From Sciurus carolinensis (lineage: Eukaryota; Chordata; Mammalia; Rodentia; Sciuridae), in NCBI RefSeq assembly GCF_902686445.1, contig NC_062217.1, positions 169,744,598 to 169,808,597 on the forward strand: a DNA stretch of 64,000 bases, given 5' to 3'. A program made the translations under genes and the position numbers. Positions 36,420-48,780 of the stretch are shown one piece after another. Numbering within the stretch: the first letter of the stretch is position 1; each line of letters begins with the position of its first letter. The notes under the pieces were generated by a model. It ran no database searches, had not been told where the DNA came from, and saw nothing but the letters and a program-made list of their open reading frames with translations.

Positions 36420-38390
36420 CTGAACTGAAATGAGGAGATGAGGAATCTATGATTTTAAGCAAACCATTCACTCCAGTTTCTTGCTCTGCAAAAGTAAAAG
36501 GTGGCCATAGATGACTTGTTAGGTTCCCTTATTTCCAAGTTTCAGTAAATCCATTTTTTCTGGAAAATTCCAGGCAAAGTTAGTGTTCATAAATCTAGTT
36601 GTACTTAGGGAGCCCACCACTGAGGAACATCTCCTGGAGTAGACTCTGGTGGAGGACAGGTCTTCCTTCTCCTCTGGCTTAATCTTGTGTCTAAGCTTGG
36701 CTTTCTGTAGTCTGAAGCAGGGGTCTGTGTCTGACTTGCCTTCCAGATTCTGTGGCTCTGCTGACGAGCTGGTTCAATGCCCAGTGCCTTCTTACCAGGG
36801 GCAGGTCTTGAGAGAGGCCATTCTCAGTCTTCAAAAAGACAGAGTCCTGGGCACAGCCTGGCATGGAACAGGAAGATGGCTGAAGGCCCAGAAGAGCAGG
36901 TTCTTGCATCTACAAATATCCAAATGCCTGCTATGTTTGGCTTTACTGATGTAGGATAGATGAAGCTGGACTCTGGAGGAATTTTCAGGAAGCAGGTTTA
37001 TTTTTAGCTGCAGCCATTCAGAGGGACTAATACCTAAAAAATTCTGGACACTGAGTCTGAAAATTCTTTAAACTTTACATTCAGTGGGGTGGTTATATGT
37101 AGGTGGATGGGTTCATAACAGTTACTCTTTGTCCCATATTCTTAGGTTAGACAGAGGTTTTACAAATTTTTACCAAGAAAAAGTATCTTTTGCATAGCAG
37201 TAAGCCCTCTTTGAGACAGTCTCTATCACACCCTTGTCCACAAACCTGGCATTTATAAGAAAGAGGAAGTTTCAGACCACAGTGCACTCTGCAGAGACCC
37301 TGCTGACATTCTGGTTGACACTCTGTAAAATCTTGGTGACAAGAAGCATAATTATGGGGAGGGTCTTTGGAGAAGCTTAATTGTGGCAAGGGTCTTTTGA
37401 TCTGCTTCCTTCTCCCCTTTGATGATGATCATTATTTAATCCTTTAAATTAGAGTGTCTTCATCCTCTTGGTCTAAAGCCTTATGTAATGCCATAATCTT
37501 AGTTGATGTCTTTGCCTGCTCTGCTTCAATTGGACATGATGCTTTCACACCCCTTCTCCTCCATGTAGTTCAAGAAAGCTCTCAGAAGACTCTGAACCCC
37601 TAATCATGGTGGTAGACACCTGACCCAAACTAAGCCAGTCATATTCTCTACAAATTTGATTCTGAAGTGGAGATATACAGAACATGACAGTGGTTAGAGC
37701 TGAGTCACCTGGTGGCCATAGCCTAAAGGGATGACTGGAGGAATTCTGCCTCTGAGATCCCAGAGACCTCTGAGGTGTCCTAGTTCCTGCCCACCCTGGC
37801 CTGGGCTCTCCTGCTCTTCCTTTGACAGTGTACTACTTGAGCCCTTCTGGAAAATACTATTTTCTTACCAAAGTTAGAAAGGGCTCATTTATGAAATCCT
37901 TGATGACACTTGACCCTCAGGGAGTTTCCAGTCTAGAATTCCAGAGAGCACTTAACAGCTCCTCCTTCCCTGTGGTAAATAAATGTCTCGTGTTAATTAT
38001 TGGTCAGAATATCAAGGAAAAACCAGTTAATAATTGGGGACCTGGAAGTAGTGCAGGGAGAGGGTTTCAGAGGAACTTCTAAGAGTCTGGGGAAGGCTGA
38101 GTGGTTTAGGGCAATCCACAGACACACTTTAGGCCCCCAGGGTGAGAACAGACAAGACAATAGCTGTGAAAAAAATTATTAGAATGCTGTGTGATGTGTG
38201 AAGTCATAAACACATGTTTACAGTATGGGAATAGCCCAGAGCAGGTCAGGGGAAGCTGCAGGGAGAGAGTGACATGGTGGAGAGGTATGAACTTGGGGGA
38301 GTAGGTGGCCAGCCAGCCAGAGGGATGATGTGGACAAAGATGGAGACACAGGAAATGGCTAGCTGTGCTCAGTGGGTGGTCAGTGGTTTC
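36420..38390. other. Intergenic; unassigned, possibly old LTR-like
   Basis: About 36960-37420 and 37600-37800 have the look of old interspersed elements, but I cannot name a family. A MIR-like piece is at 36440-36530. A Cys-rich minus-strand frame at 37147-37389 has no recognisable homologue. Confidence 0.35.
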
Positions 38391-38394
38391 TTGT

Positions 38395-38518
38395 TGGGTG
38401 GTTGTTTTGTTTTCCGATTTGGAGTCTCACCATGTTGTCTAGACTGGTCTTCAACTCTCGGGCTCAAACCTCAGGCTCTCACAGGCTGGCATTTAGGCAC
38501 ACACCACGATGCCCAGGA
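38395..38518 (-). mobile_element. B1/7SL-type SINE monomer, diverged
   Basis: 'agtctcaccatgttgtctag' and 'ggcacacaccacgatgccca' in reverse B1 order. Confidence 0.65.
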
Positions 38519-38524
38519 TTGTTG

Positions 38525-39110
38525 TTGTGATTTTAATTCATGAGCCTTGTTTTAAGAGGAGTTTTAGGTTCACAGAAAAAGTGATTTGAAAGAACAGAGT
38601 TCCCACATGCCCCCAGCCCTTCACAGATGGCCTCACCCACTATTGACATCTGGCACCACAGTGGCATTCATTGCGGTCGAGGAACCCCTATCGACATGTC
38701 ATTATCAGCCAAGACCAAAGTTGATGCTGGATGTTGTACTCGCTCTAGGTTTGGAAAAATACTTGATAATGTGTCCATCATTACAGTACTCCAGGTCACT
38801 TTCATTGCCTTAAAAGCCCTCTGTTCCTACCTGTTTGTCCCTCCCTTTCCCCTGACCCTGACAACCACTGATCTTTTTAACTGCCTCCATAATCTTGCCT
38901 TTTCCAGAGAGTCATCTGGTGGGAAATGCACAGTGTGTGACCTTTTCAGATTGGCCTTTTTCACTTTGTCATATGCATTTAAGTTTCTGCCATGTCATTT
39001 CATGGCTCTAAGGCTCATTTCTTTTTAGTGCTGATGACTATTCCATCATCTGGATGGACCATGGGTGGCTTCCTTGCCTGTGTGACCAGTGGTTTCATAG
39101 CTGAGTGCTG
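38525..39110 (-). mobile_element. Old L1M 3' region
   Basis: Reverse-oriented old L1 text: 'ttaggttcacagaaaaagtg', 'tgacaaccactgatcttttt', 'catttcatggctctaaggct'. Confidence 0.8.
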
Positions 39111-40020
39111 AAGGAGGGACATTGTGGTGGGCAAGGCCCACTGCTGCCAACCAGGGAGGTGCTTCCTGTAGTGCATGGGGCAGTCCTTGTCCGGCAGGCG
39201 CGAGGCACCATGGAGTGAATACCCCTCCATGGGAGTAATGCAGGGATTGGGTCTGCATTCAAGAAACCCCAGGCCTTAGACCATGCTACTGGGCGGTGTC
39301 CTTCATTCAGCTCCATGACCTTCTGCGCCTCAGCTTCCCTTAAAGTGAGGTGAGGCTGATATCCAACCCTGCCTCCCTCTGAGTTGCCATGGGAATTACC
39401 TGAGAGGGCCCAGAGAGAGGATTTTAAGATGGTCTCACACAGTGCCCAGAGGACCTGCTGTCCCCGTGAGCCCCGCATCCTACTCCATTCTTCTGTTTAG
39501 AGGAGCAGAAGCTCAGCTGGCTTGTGTTTCCCCCGCCCAAAACCCAGAGCAGCTTCCCTTCCAGCGGGGGCAAACCAAGTGGCACTCTCCTGTGGGCTTT
39601 CTCCTGTCCTTCTGTCTGCTTGAGGTCCAGGGGGCGTTTCCTGAGCCTCTCAGAACAGGCATGTGGCCCATTCCTGCCGTGCCACAGCTTGGGGCCTTTT
39701 GTTTCCCAGCTACCCTCTCACATCCTTCCCCTCCTGCTTCAGCAGCTGCTCAGTTTTGACTGAGGGGGTCCCGAGCTTCTGAGTGCTCAGGCACCTTCAT
39801 ACGCATAGAGGACACAGGTCCTCCCTGCCCTGCTGGCCGCAGACAGCATGGATGAGCAGCTGTGGCCCCCACCCTCCCCTCTGTGACATTCTGATAATGG
39901 CTTCAGGTGCTGCAGTCCATGGGCCAGCAGCATTTTGAAAGCAGGCTCTTGGGCAGCAGTCACTAATACAGGTGACTAACTCTTCCTGCTTTGCCAGAGA
40001 TTTCCAGGCTTTAGCATCAA
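39111..40020. other. Intergenic, GC-richer unique DNA
   Basis: A MIR-like fragment lies at about 39300-39420. No gene or other element recognised. Confidence 0.5.
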
Positions 40021-40034
40021 AATCCCCATGTCCT

Positions 40035-40174
40035 AGGCTGGGGTTGTGACTCAGTGGTGGAGCGCTTGCCTAGCACATGTGAGGCACTGGGTTCAATCCT
40101 CAGCACCACATAGAATAAATAAATAAAATAAAGGTATTGTATCCATCTACAACTAAAACAATTTTTTTTTAAAT
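40035..40174 (+). mobile_element. Tailed ID SINE with perfect TSD
   Basis: ID body and tail 'aaaggtattgtatccatcta'. ATCCCCATGTCCT repeats at 40022-40034 and 40175-40187. Confidence 0.93.
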
Positions 40175-40269
40175 ATCCCCATGTCCTGAATACCCTCAAG
40201 ATGGGTGGTCACCTGACTTTTGTCTAAACTGAACCCAAGGACCCAAATGGCATTTCAAGGAGAGCAGTT

Positions 40270-40472
40270 TTAGCCTGTGGTGATACACACCTACAATTCC
40301 AGTAACTCAGGAGGCTGAGGCAAGAAGATCACAAGTTCAAGGTCAGCCTGGGCAACTTAAGGGACCCCATATCAAAGTTAAAAAAAAAAAAAAAAGTGTT
40401 GGGGGTGTAGCTGAGTGGTAGGGTGCCCCACTATGGATCGATGGATTCGATTCCCAGTACCTACCAAAAAAA
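40270..40472 (+). mobile_element. MEN-type (B1+ID) dimeric SINE
   Basis: B1 'gtaactcaggaggctgaggc' and ID 'gggtgtagctgagtggtagg'. Confidence 0.88.
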
Positions 40473-40549
40473 GGGATGGTAGTTTTGTAGGACACCCTAA
40501 AACCTGCTTTATGGACTGCTCTTTTCAGAGAAAAATGGGCAAAGCCCGG

Positions 40550-40955
40550 TGTTTTGGTCAGCTTTTTTGCTGCTGTGACTACAAGATCTGACCAGAACAA
40601 CAGTAGAGGAGGAAGAGTTTATTTGAAGGCTCACAGTTTCAGAGGTCTTAATCCATAGAAGGCCGGCTCCACTGGGGCTTGAGGTGAGGCAGAACATCAT
40701 GATGGAAAAGTGTGGCAAAGGGAAGCAGCGAGAGAGAGAGAGAGACGCTGCTTGCCAGATACAAATATATACCCCAAAGCCATGCCCTAATTCCCACCTC
40801 CTCCGCCACACCCACTTCTGTTACACTCAGGTAATCCCACCAGGGATTAATCCTCTGATTAGGTTAAGGCTACAACCCAACCATTTCTCCTCCAACCTTC
40901 TTGCACTGTCTCACATGTGAGCTTTTGGGAGACACCTCACATCCAAACCACAACA
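40550..40955 (-). mobile_element. Solo LTR, MaLR/ERVL type
   Basis: 406 bp with TG...CA ends. On the minus strand it starts TGTTGTGGTTTGGATGTGAG, has AATAAA near its 3' end, and ends in TGACCAAAACA. Five-base target repeats CCCGG and CCTGG differ by one CpG-type change. No internal retroviral genes. Confidence 0.85.
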
Positions 40956-41469
40956 CCTGGTAACATCCTAGGTCAATCAGGACCAGGAAAACTGTTATTC
41001 CCTTGTGGCTGAATAGGTGAGAAGAAATGAACACACCTGGGGGAATCGTAACCTTGGGTTAAGGAAAAGCGGAGGGGGAGAATCCATGAGGCGGGGAAGG
41101 GAGGCGGTTTAGCCTCCTAGCACTGGCGTCCACATAATGCCTTAAGCCAGTGGGTCCCACAAGTAATCCTGACCATCTCACCTGTCATGGTGTTCTGGGA
41201 GAGTGACCCTCCTGTTCTCTTTCCTCTCGAAGCAGAGGCACTCTTAGCCTCCTCGCTCTTGCCCAGGTTTCCTCTGTGGTCCAGCTTGGAGGATTTCTTG
41301 GTCATGCAGCGTTGGCTTCTCTCCTGAGTCCCTCCCTCCAGCACATCAGCTGTCCCAGAAAGCACCACAGGATTTTGCACTAACGTGCTACCTATCCAGG
41401 GGTGATAGTGATCCCCACTGTGCAGTGGTGATCTCAGAGTCTACCCACCCACCTCTCTCAGATCTGGGA

Positions 41470-41650
41470 AATAGCTTAGGATGGCAGGCTTGGGAGTCAG
41501 ATCCACTTGGGGTGTGAATTCCAACCTTGTCATTGCCTTGACCGTGAGCTCTGGGGCCAGCAGCTCAGTCTCCGAATCCCACCTGTAGGCACCAGTGAGT
41601 AATTCTACTTCTCACAGGGTCATGGTGAGGATCAAGTGAGGTAGAGTATG
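41470..41650 (+). mobile_element. MIR SINE fragment
   Basis: 'gcaggcttgggagtcagatc' and 'cacagggtcatggtgaggat' track the MIR consensus. Confidence 0.6.
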
Positions 41651-43009
41651 AGAGTCTGAAAGACAATGGTGCTGGTAAGTTGAGGCTACTGCTGTATGGA
41701 ACCTCGTCTTCCTTAAGGATGCACACTTTTCTAGATCACAGATCAGCAGGTGTTGGTGCCATAAGCTTAGCCCCTGTGGTCAGAGCTGTTCCACACATGG
41801 GGCCCCATGTAAGATCTGGAGCTACTGTGGGAGATGGAGACCCACTGGGGCTTAGGTGCCTCTTTGTTTTATCTGTTGACTGGATTGGCTTTGAGTAAGG
41901 TTTGGCCAGAAGAATAAAAAAGGCCATCTAGCCCAGCACTGTCCGATCAAATTTTCTGTCATGGTAAAAATGTTCTCTCTCTGTACTCTCCAGTACAATT
42001 ACCTCTACTCACATGTAACTACTAAGCACTTGAAGCATGTCTGGCAAAACTAAAGAACTGAGTTTTAAATTTTATTCAATTTTAACTAATTTAAATCTAA
42101 ATCTAAATCACTGCATGCCATGTGGCTCATGGCTACCATATTGGTCAGCCTATGATGCTGCTCTTATTTCACAAGGAGGGGACAAATGAGGCAGGAGTAG
42201 TCCCAAGCTCACAAAGCCAGTAAAAGAACTAGAGCTCAGGCCTCCTGTCTCCTCTTTCAGCTGCATCTGCTCCTGATCACAGTAGGCTCAGAGAATGCCA
42301 GTCCAGGGAAGGACAACGGACATCATCTTGGGCAGCATTTGTCCCGACAGACGTAAACAAAGAACAAGCTGCACATTTTCTCTGCAGCCCTCATAGGGCC
42401 TGGCATACTGCTCAGAGAGCGTGGCTATCTTCTGCCCAAACCGTGATGCCCTTCACCATCATGCCACCTTGATGCAGGCAGACCAGAACAGGCAAGGGTG
42501 AGTGGACCTTGCTTGGGGTAGCTGCAATCTCGATGACCCCTTTTCTGACCAGCATACTCCTTCCCCTGCCTGAATCAAACAGGAAAGGTTACATCGAGTG
42601 GAGGTCAAGCCCATCTCTGCAGCTCATGCACACATTCCACCTGCTCATTCCCTCAGCCTGCCTTCAAAGAGGTACCCAGGTGGAGGATCAAATTAATCCC
42701 CTTCTTTATCCGGAGGCTGGCACTCAAATCTCCATCCACCCAGGGAGAGCGGGCAAAGTTACGGGCAGGGCTGAGTGACATCCAAGCCCTCAGGAACAGG
42801 GGCAGGCGGGAGAGAGCCCTGGCACCTCTCTCTAGCCATCTGCTCCAGACCAAAGCCATGTGAGTACACTGTGCCTCACAGATGCTGGAGAGGGTACTCC
42901 AGGCACCTGGGGACCAGGTGGGGCCAATTTCCGGCTCTGTTTCCTTGGTGTCTTCTTGCCTTTATCTTTTTTTATTCCACCCTCCCTCTCTCCTCCTTCC
43001 CTTCTTTTC
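41651..43009. other. Intergenic, unique
   Basis: A MIR-like fragment at about 42165-42265 is the only element suspected. No gene recognised. Confidence 0.45.
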
Positions 43010-43769
43010 TCTTTTGTTCCAGTTTTTATCAAATTATAACATAAATACAGAAAAGTGCACAAATAATAACAGTTTATTGAGTTTTCACAAAATCGACCTA
43101 CTTATGTAATTGTCACAAAGGTGGTGAAATAGAACAGACCTGAGCCTAAGAATGTCCCCGTCTGTCCAGTCAGGTCATTAGCCCTGCTCTCCTGACTGCT
43201 GACATCATTTTGTGTGTTTACTAACCCACCTGCTTCCTTCACTCCACGCTGTGTTCGTAAGACCCATTGCGGAGTCCAACAGTTGTTCAAATGTTGACAG
43301 GCAATCGAGAATCCTCAGGGGATGTGCACGCAAATGATGCAGGTCTGTCCTCATCACGAGGTGCTTTGGTAGTGTGCTGTAAGCCTGCGTTTCTTTGGGA
43401 TGCGTGGCTAGAGCGAACTGCTGGTCACAGAGTAGGCAAACGTTCAGCATTATCAGGGGTCGCCAACACCTCCCAGTTGTGATGGCACCCATGCACAGTC
43501 CCAACAGCAAAGTCCCAGGACTCTGTCGCTGCCCACACTTGGTGTGGTCAGTTGAACCCATGTTAGCCACTTTGGCTAGTGTGAGTGGTCATTGTGTTTT
43601 GTAGTTGGTCCTCCTTGGAAATGATGAGGGTGAGCGGTTTTCCAAATGTTCATTGGCCATTTGTAGAATTTCTTTTGTGAGGTTTTGTGTGACTTGACTT
43701 GTTTTTCAAATGTCTGCCTTTTTCCTCCTGATTTGTGAGAATTCATGTATATTCCAGACATGAATTTTT

Positions 43770-43899
43770 TTTGACATTTTGTTGTAGTTGTAGGCGGACA
43801 TAATACCTTTATTTTATTTTTATGTGGTGCTGAGGATCAAACCCAGGGCCTCATGCTTCCTAGGCGAGCGTTCTACCACTGGGCCACAATCCCGGCCCC
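43770..43899 (-). mobile_element. Tailed ID SINE with TSD
   Basis: Reverse tail 'gtaggcggacataatacctt' and ID. AGACATGAATTTTT at 43756-43769 and 43900-43913. Confidence 0.93.
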
Positions 43900-45183
43900 A
43901 GACATGAATTTTTAAGATATATGTGTATGTGGCTTATCTTTTTACTCTCCTAATGATGTTTTTCATTTTTTTCTCAACAAAAATTATTAATAATAATCTA
44001 ATTCAGTTTTGCAACTTTTTTATGGTTAAGTGTGTTTGCATCTTATTTAAGAAATCTTTACCTATACTGAGGTCATGCAACTTTTCTGTTGGTTTTTTTT
44101 CCTAGATGCCTTATGGTTTTTAACTATTCACTCTTTGACTTTTGTACATGGTGTGAGGTCAGCGTCAATGTTTTATGTGTTATGTGATCTAAAAGTCAAA
44201 GTTTATTTTTCCCTATGAAAATATAATTGACTCAGTCCTAGTTATTAAAGATGATCCATTCCCCATTGTACCAAATTGACACAATTGTCACAAATCAAAT
44301 GTAGATCTGTTTCTGAACACTCTTTGTTCTAGCACTCATCCATCTTCCTATTGTTTGGTCACAACTGTTGAAAATTGGAGTAGAAATATTTGAACTTTGT
44401 TCTTGCCGTTTCTTGGCTCTTTGCATTTCCACAATCCCCCAAATAACCTTGCTGGAATTTTCATTGATATTGCATTGAATCTATAGACCAGTTGGGAAGA
44501 ATTGATATCTATGCAATATTAAGTCTTAAAATCTGTGAACCAGATACATCTGTCTAAAAGATGTAAATACTGATCTGTATTCTGTGGAGAGGTCTTGAGT
44601 AGCCTAATTAGTTTTATTCCAAGGCAGTTGATGTGTGTTTTTTCCACATGTGTTTGTATATGTGTATGCACACATATTATTATAAGTAATATTGTGTTTT
44701 AAATTTCATTTTCTACTTGTTCGTTACTAGTTCATTGAACTGCAAGTGATTTTTGTTGACATTGAACTTGTATTTAACAACTTTCTAAATTCACTTATTA
44801 GTCTAAAAGTCTTTTTCCTGATTTTTAGGTTTTCTGTGTACGATCATGTTTCCTGTGGATACAGACAGTTTATTTCTTTCTTTCCAGTCTTTATACCTTT
44901 TCCTTCTTTTTTTTTTTTTCCCCTTTCTGCACTTAGATCTCAGATATAATGTTAAACAGAAGTGTTGGTCTCATTCCTGATCTCAGAAAGGAAATTTTCA
45001 GTATTTCATATTAATAATATACTTACTATAGGTTTTTTGAAGATATCCTATTAGAGTGAGGAAGTTTTGAACTTTTCTAAAAACTTATTCCTAGTTTACT
45101 GACATTTTCTTCTTATCACTATCAATTTATATTTAATTTTATCAAATTTTTTTTTTGTTAGATGTGATAAATCACCTTGATTG

Positions 45184-45406
45184 GTTTTTTGAGCCAGGGA
45201 GATACAGGGATTGAACCATTGAACCCAGGAGCACTTAACCATTGAGCCACATCCCCAGTCCCTTTTTTATTTTTTATTTTGAGACAGGGTCTCATTAAGT
45301 TGCTTAGGGCCTCACTAAATTGCTGAGGCTGACTTTGAACTTGTGATCCTCCTGCCTCAGCATCCTGAGCCGCTGGAATTTCAGGCATGTGTCACCACTG
45401 GGGCTA
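45184..45406 (-). mobile_element. MEN-type (B1+ID) dimeric SINE
   Basis: Reverse ID 'cattgagccacatccccagt' with a short internal duplication of 'attgaacc', then reverse B1 'gagacagggtctcattaagt'. Confidence 0.88.
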
Positions 45407-45409
45407 CAC

Positions 45410-45527
45410 TGATTGATTTTTAAATGTTAAACAATCCTTCATTTGTAGAATAAACTAACTTTCTTTTTGATTGATTTTTAAATGTTAAAACACCTTTTAT
45501 CTGTAAGATAAACCAACTTTCTTGTTA
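45410..45527 (+). repeat. Diverged tandem duplication, about 59 bp unit
   Basis: GATTGATTTTTAAATGTTAA begins both units (45410 and 45469), and both end near CAACTTTCTT or TAACTTTCTT. Lies directly beside the MEN dimer inside old L1. Confidence 0.75.
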
Positions 45528-46433
45528 GAAGTGTTAACCTTTTTGTACATCACTGGGTTTAGTTTGCTAATATTTTGCTAAGGGATTTTGCTTCAATTCA
45601 TGACAGAGATTCATTTGTAATTTTTCTTTTTTGTAATGTTCTTATCAGGTTTTGAAATCAAGGTCATGTTGGCTTTGTAAAATGAGTTGGGTGGTGTTCT
45701 TTCTCATACGGAGCTTTGAGCACTCTGCAGAGGGTGACTGAGGCAGGAGTCTGATGTGGGAGGCCCAGGTGGCGGGTCCCCGGGCTGCCTCTAGGAACAT
45801 GAGGTGCTGTGGGACCATCTGCCTGCACTTTCCAAAAGAGTTTATGTAACGCCGGGGCTTTTTAAAATTTTTCTTAACTTGTTTGAAAGAATTCACTGGT
45901 GAAGCCATTTGTAGTTGGGGGGCCGTCTGTGTGCGAAGGTTAACTCTGACCCGATGTAGTTAGCAGAAATGGCACTGTCCCTTCCTCCTGTTTCTTCTTA
46001 CTTTTCACACAATTTGTCCACTTCATCTAGATTTCAAATTGTTGACCTTAATTTGTTTATATCATTATATTATTTCTGTAACTTTGTTTTTATATAATTT
46101 CAACAAATAGAAAAGTTTCAGGAGTAGTACAAACAATCCCTGCTGGCTCTTCACCCATATCCACCATTGTTGACCTTATCCCTGTCGGCTGGGTCTCTCA
46201 TCCTTTCTGACTCATGGAGCGCAGGTTGATGAAGCATGCTACTTTGACCTTAAATGCTGCAGTGCATATTTATTTCCTTAGACTGAGGGCTCTTGCTATA
46301 TTTTTTATTATCTGCTGTGTGATAGTTATGCCCCCTCGGTCAAGATTGGTAATGTGTGCAATTTCTGATTTTTTTTTTCCTTGATCAGTCTTGCTGTAGG
46401 TCTATATATTTTGTTTTTAAAAAACAACTTTTG

Positions 46434-46566
46434 GGGCTGGGCTTGTGGCTTAGTGGCAGAGCACTTGCCTAGCACGTGCAAGGCACTGGGTTCGATTCTT
46501 AGCACCACATAAAAATAAAGAAAATAAAGGTCCATTGCCAACAAAAAAAATATTAAAAAAAAAAAA
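46434..46566 (+). mobile_element. Tailed ID SINE
   Basis: 'ggctgggcttgtggcttagt' and 'aaaggtccattgccaacaaa' tail; AACTTTTGG on both sides. Confidence 0.88.
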
Positions 46567-47144
46567 CTTTTGGCTTTATTGCTTTTCTCAAATGCACATT
46601 TAAAAAATCAATTTCCACTTTTATCTTTATTATTTGCTTTTCCCAGTTTATTTGAGTTTCACTTATTATTGACCTTTCTCCAGCTTCTTTTGATGGACAC
46701 AGCCTTTGCTCTTTTTCTCTATGCACCTTTAAGACTAAATGTCCCTCTAAGTATGGCTTTATTGGAATTACACAGATTTTGTGTTTACCCATATACTAAC
46801 CATTGCTGACAAATTTTACTCCTTTGTATAGATTCAGATTTCGTTCTTGTACCATTTTCCTTCTTCCTGAAACATTGCCTTTAATATTTTTTTGTAGATC
46901 AGATCTGCTACCAGTGAATTCTCTTGGCTTCCCTTTTCCTCTGTCTGAGAAAGGTTCATTTACAATAGATGTTTGTACTACGTATAGAAATCTAGTTTAT
47001 AGTCGTTTTGCTTTCTGCACGTTAGAGATGTTTTTCCATCATCCTCTGGCCTGGATGGTTTCTGATGGGGGCCTACAGTCATTCTTTGTTCCTCTGTTCC
47101 TAATGTGCTTAAAACAAACAACTGTGACTGGATTTTAAAATTTA

Positions 47145-47285
47145 TTTATTCAGTTATCTATTCGTTTAAGTACAGACAGGGTGTCACTATGTTGCCCAGG
47201 CTGGTTTTGAACTCCTGGGCTGAAGTGATTCTCCCACCTCAGCCTCCCAAGTGCCAGAATATGCAGCATCCATCACAGCATCAAA
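47145..47285 (-). mobile_element. B1/7SL-type SINE monomer
   Basis: 'tcactatgttgcccaggctg' and 'cccacctcagcctcccaagt' in reverse B1 order. Confidence 0.8.
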
Positions 47286-47305
47286 AAGCTGTTTCAAGAT
47301 TTTCC

Positions 47306-47307
<2 letters not shown>

Positions 47308-47340
<33 letters not shown>
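47308..47340 (+). repeat. TG microsatellite
   Basis: Uninterrupted TG repeat of about 16 units. Confidence 0.95.
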
Positions 47341-47342
<2 letters not shown>

Positions 47343-47344
47343 TT

Positions 47345-48360
47345 TACTGTATTTATTTATTTATTAGATTTTATTTATTTTTATACACTGCATTTGGATT
47401 CATTGTACACAAATAGGGTACAACTTTTCATTCTGTGGTTGAACACGATGTACAGTCACAGCTTTCGTGTAATCATACGTGTACATAGGGTAATGATGTC
47501 TGTCTCATTCCACTATCTTTCCTTCCTGTGCCCCCTCCACCCCTCATTTCCCTCTACACAATCTAAAATTCCTCCATTCCTCTCTTATCCCCTCCCGCTG
47601 TTATGTATCATCATCCACTTCTTAGTGAAAACATTTGACTTTTGGTTTTCTGGGATTGGCTTAGCTCACTTAGCATGATATTCTTCAACTCTGTCCATTT
47701 ACTTGCAAATGTTGTAATTTTATTTTTCTTTATGGCTGAATAATATTCCATTGTGTATATATAGCATAGTTTCTTTCTTTCTTTCTTTTTTTTTTTTTTG
47801 TGGTGCTGGGGATTGAACCCAGGGCCTTGTGCTTGCGAGGCAGGCACTCTACCAACTGAGCTATATCCCCAGGCCTAGCATAGTTTCTTTATCCATTCAT
47901 CTCTTGAAGTGCATCTAGGTTGGTTCTACAACTTAGCTATTGTGAATGGAGCTGCTATAATCATTGATGTGACTGTGTTACTGTAGTATGCTGATTTTAA
48001 GTCCTTTGGATATAAACTGAGGAGTGAAATAACTGGGTCAAATGGTGGTTCCATTCCAGGTTTTCTGAGGACTCTCCATACTGCTTTCCAGAATGGCTAC
48101 ACCAATTTGCAACTCCAACAGCAACGTACAAGTGTGCCTTTTTCCCCACATGCATGCCAACACCTATTATTGCTTGTGTTCTTGAAAATGACCATTCTAA
48201 TTGGAGTGAGGAGGGTAGTTTTGATTTGTATTTCTCTAATTACTAGAGATGATGAACATTTCTTAATATATTTGTTGATCACTTATATATCTTCTGTGAA
48301 GTGTCTGCCAGTTCCTTATCCCATTTATTCATTGGGTTCTTTGTATTTTTGGTGTAAAGT
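47345..48360 (-). mobile_element. L1 3' end (ORF2 C-terminus + 3' UTR), sciurid-type
   Basis: About 1 kb, reverse. Translated on the minus strand it contains ORF2p C-terminal signatures such as YTMEYYSAIKKNK with SELSQSQKTKSQMFSL, and LVIREIQIKTTLLTPIRM with CGEKGTLVRCCWSCKLV. 5'-truncated and interrupted by an ID element, so not functional. Sister of the copy at 20451-21025. Confidence 0.92.
47777..47875 (-). mobile_element. Young ID SINE inside L1
   Basis: CTTT/poly-T tail and near-consensus reverse ID. TAGCATAGTTTCTTT at 47762-47776 and 47876-47890 is exact. Confidence 0.95.
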
Positions 48361-48362
48361 TT

Positions 48363-48505
48363 GATAGCTGCAGTGGCACACACCTGTAATCCCAGAGACT
48401 TGGGATGTTGAGGCAGGAGAATCCAAGTTGGAGGCTAGCCTCAGCACCTTAGTAAAACTGCCTCAAAAAACCAAAACCAAACAAACAAAAAAGCAACAAA
48501 AAAAA
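48363..48505 (+). mobile_element. B1 monomer SINE
   Basis: 'gcacacacctgtaatcccag' and 'ctagcctcagcaccttagta' with a CAAA-rich tail. Confidence 0.85.
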
Positions 48506-48780
48506 CCCCACTTCTTTTTTCTCTGGTTTTCATCAGGTTGATTATAATGTGCTGTAGCATGATGCTCTTTGTATCTGTCTTACTAGGGGTTGTTAAGAAT
48601 TCTGGATTTGTGGCTTTATAGCTTTTCATCAAATTTTTAAAATGTTGTAATTATGTCTTCAAGTGTTTTTTTCTGTTTTCTCTCCTCCCTTTCTGAGAAT
48701 CCAACTAAACAAATGTTTAGCTATAGAATATTGTTCCACAGGTCATAGGGTTTTCTAACCCTAACCCTTTCCTCTGTGTG
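48506..48780 (-). mobile_element. Old L1M continuation
   Basis: 'catcaggttgattataatgt' and 'actaggggttgttaagaatt' continue the old reverse L1 beyond the younger L1 insertion. Confidence 0.55.

Larger units (their letters stand above)
43010..47140 (-). mobile_element. Old L1M (ORF2 region), fragmented and nested
   Basis: Reverse-oriented L1 text over about 4 kb, e.g. 'ttgcattgaatctatagacc', 'ctaaattcacttattagtct' and 'gatcagatctgctaccagtg'. 46080-46330 looks like a further L1 3' UTR. Interrupted by SINEs at 43770, 45184 and 46434. No intact frame. Confidence 0.75.

Noticed and set aside
37147..37389. Cys-rich 80-aa minus-strand frame
   Set aside because: Cys spacing fits no zinc-finger pattern I recognise, there is no exon context, and the region looks like degraded interspersed DNA.
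47611..47847. Minus-strand frame with an apparent protein match
   Set aside because: The match is L1 ORF2p C-terminus fused by chance to ID sequence; it is a retroelement remnant.
48755..48772. Telomere-like CTAACCCTAACCC
   Set aside because: Only about two units; too short to be an interstitial telomere array.
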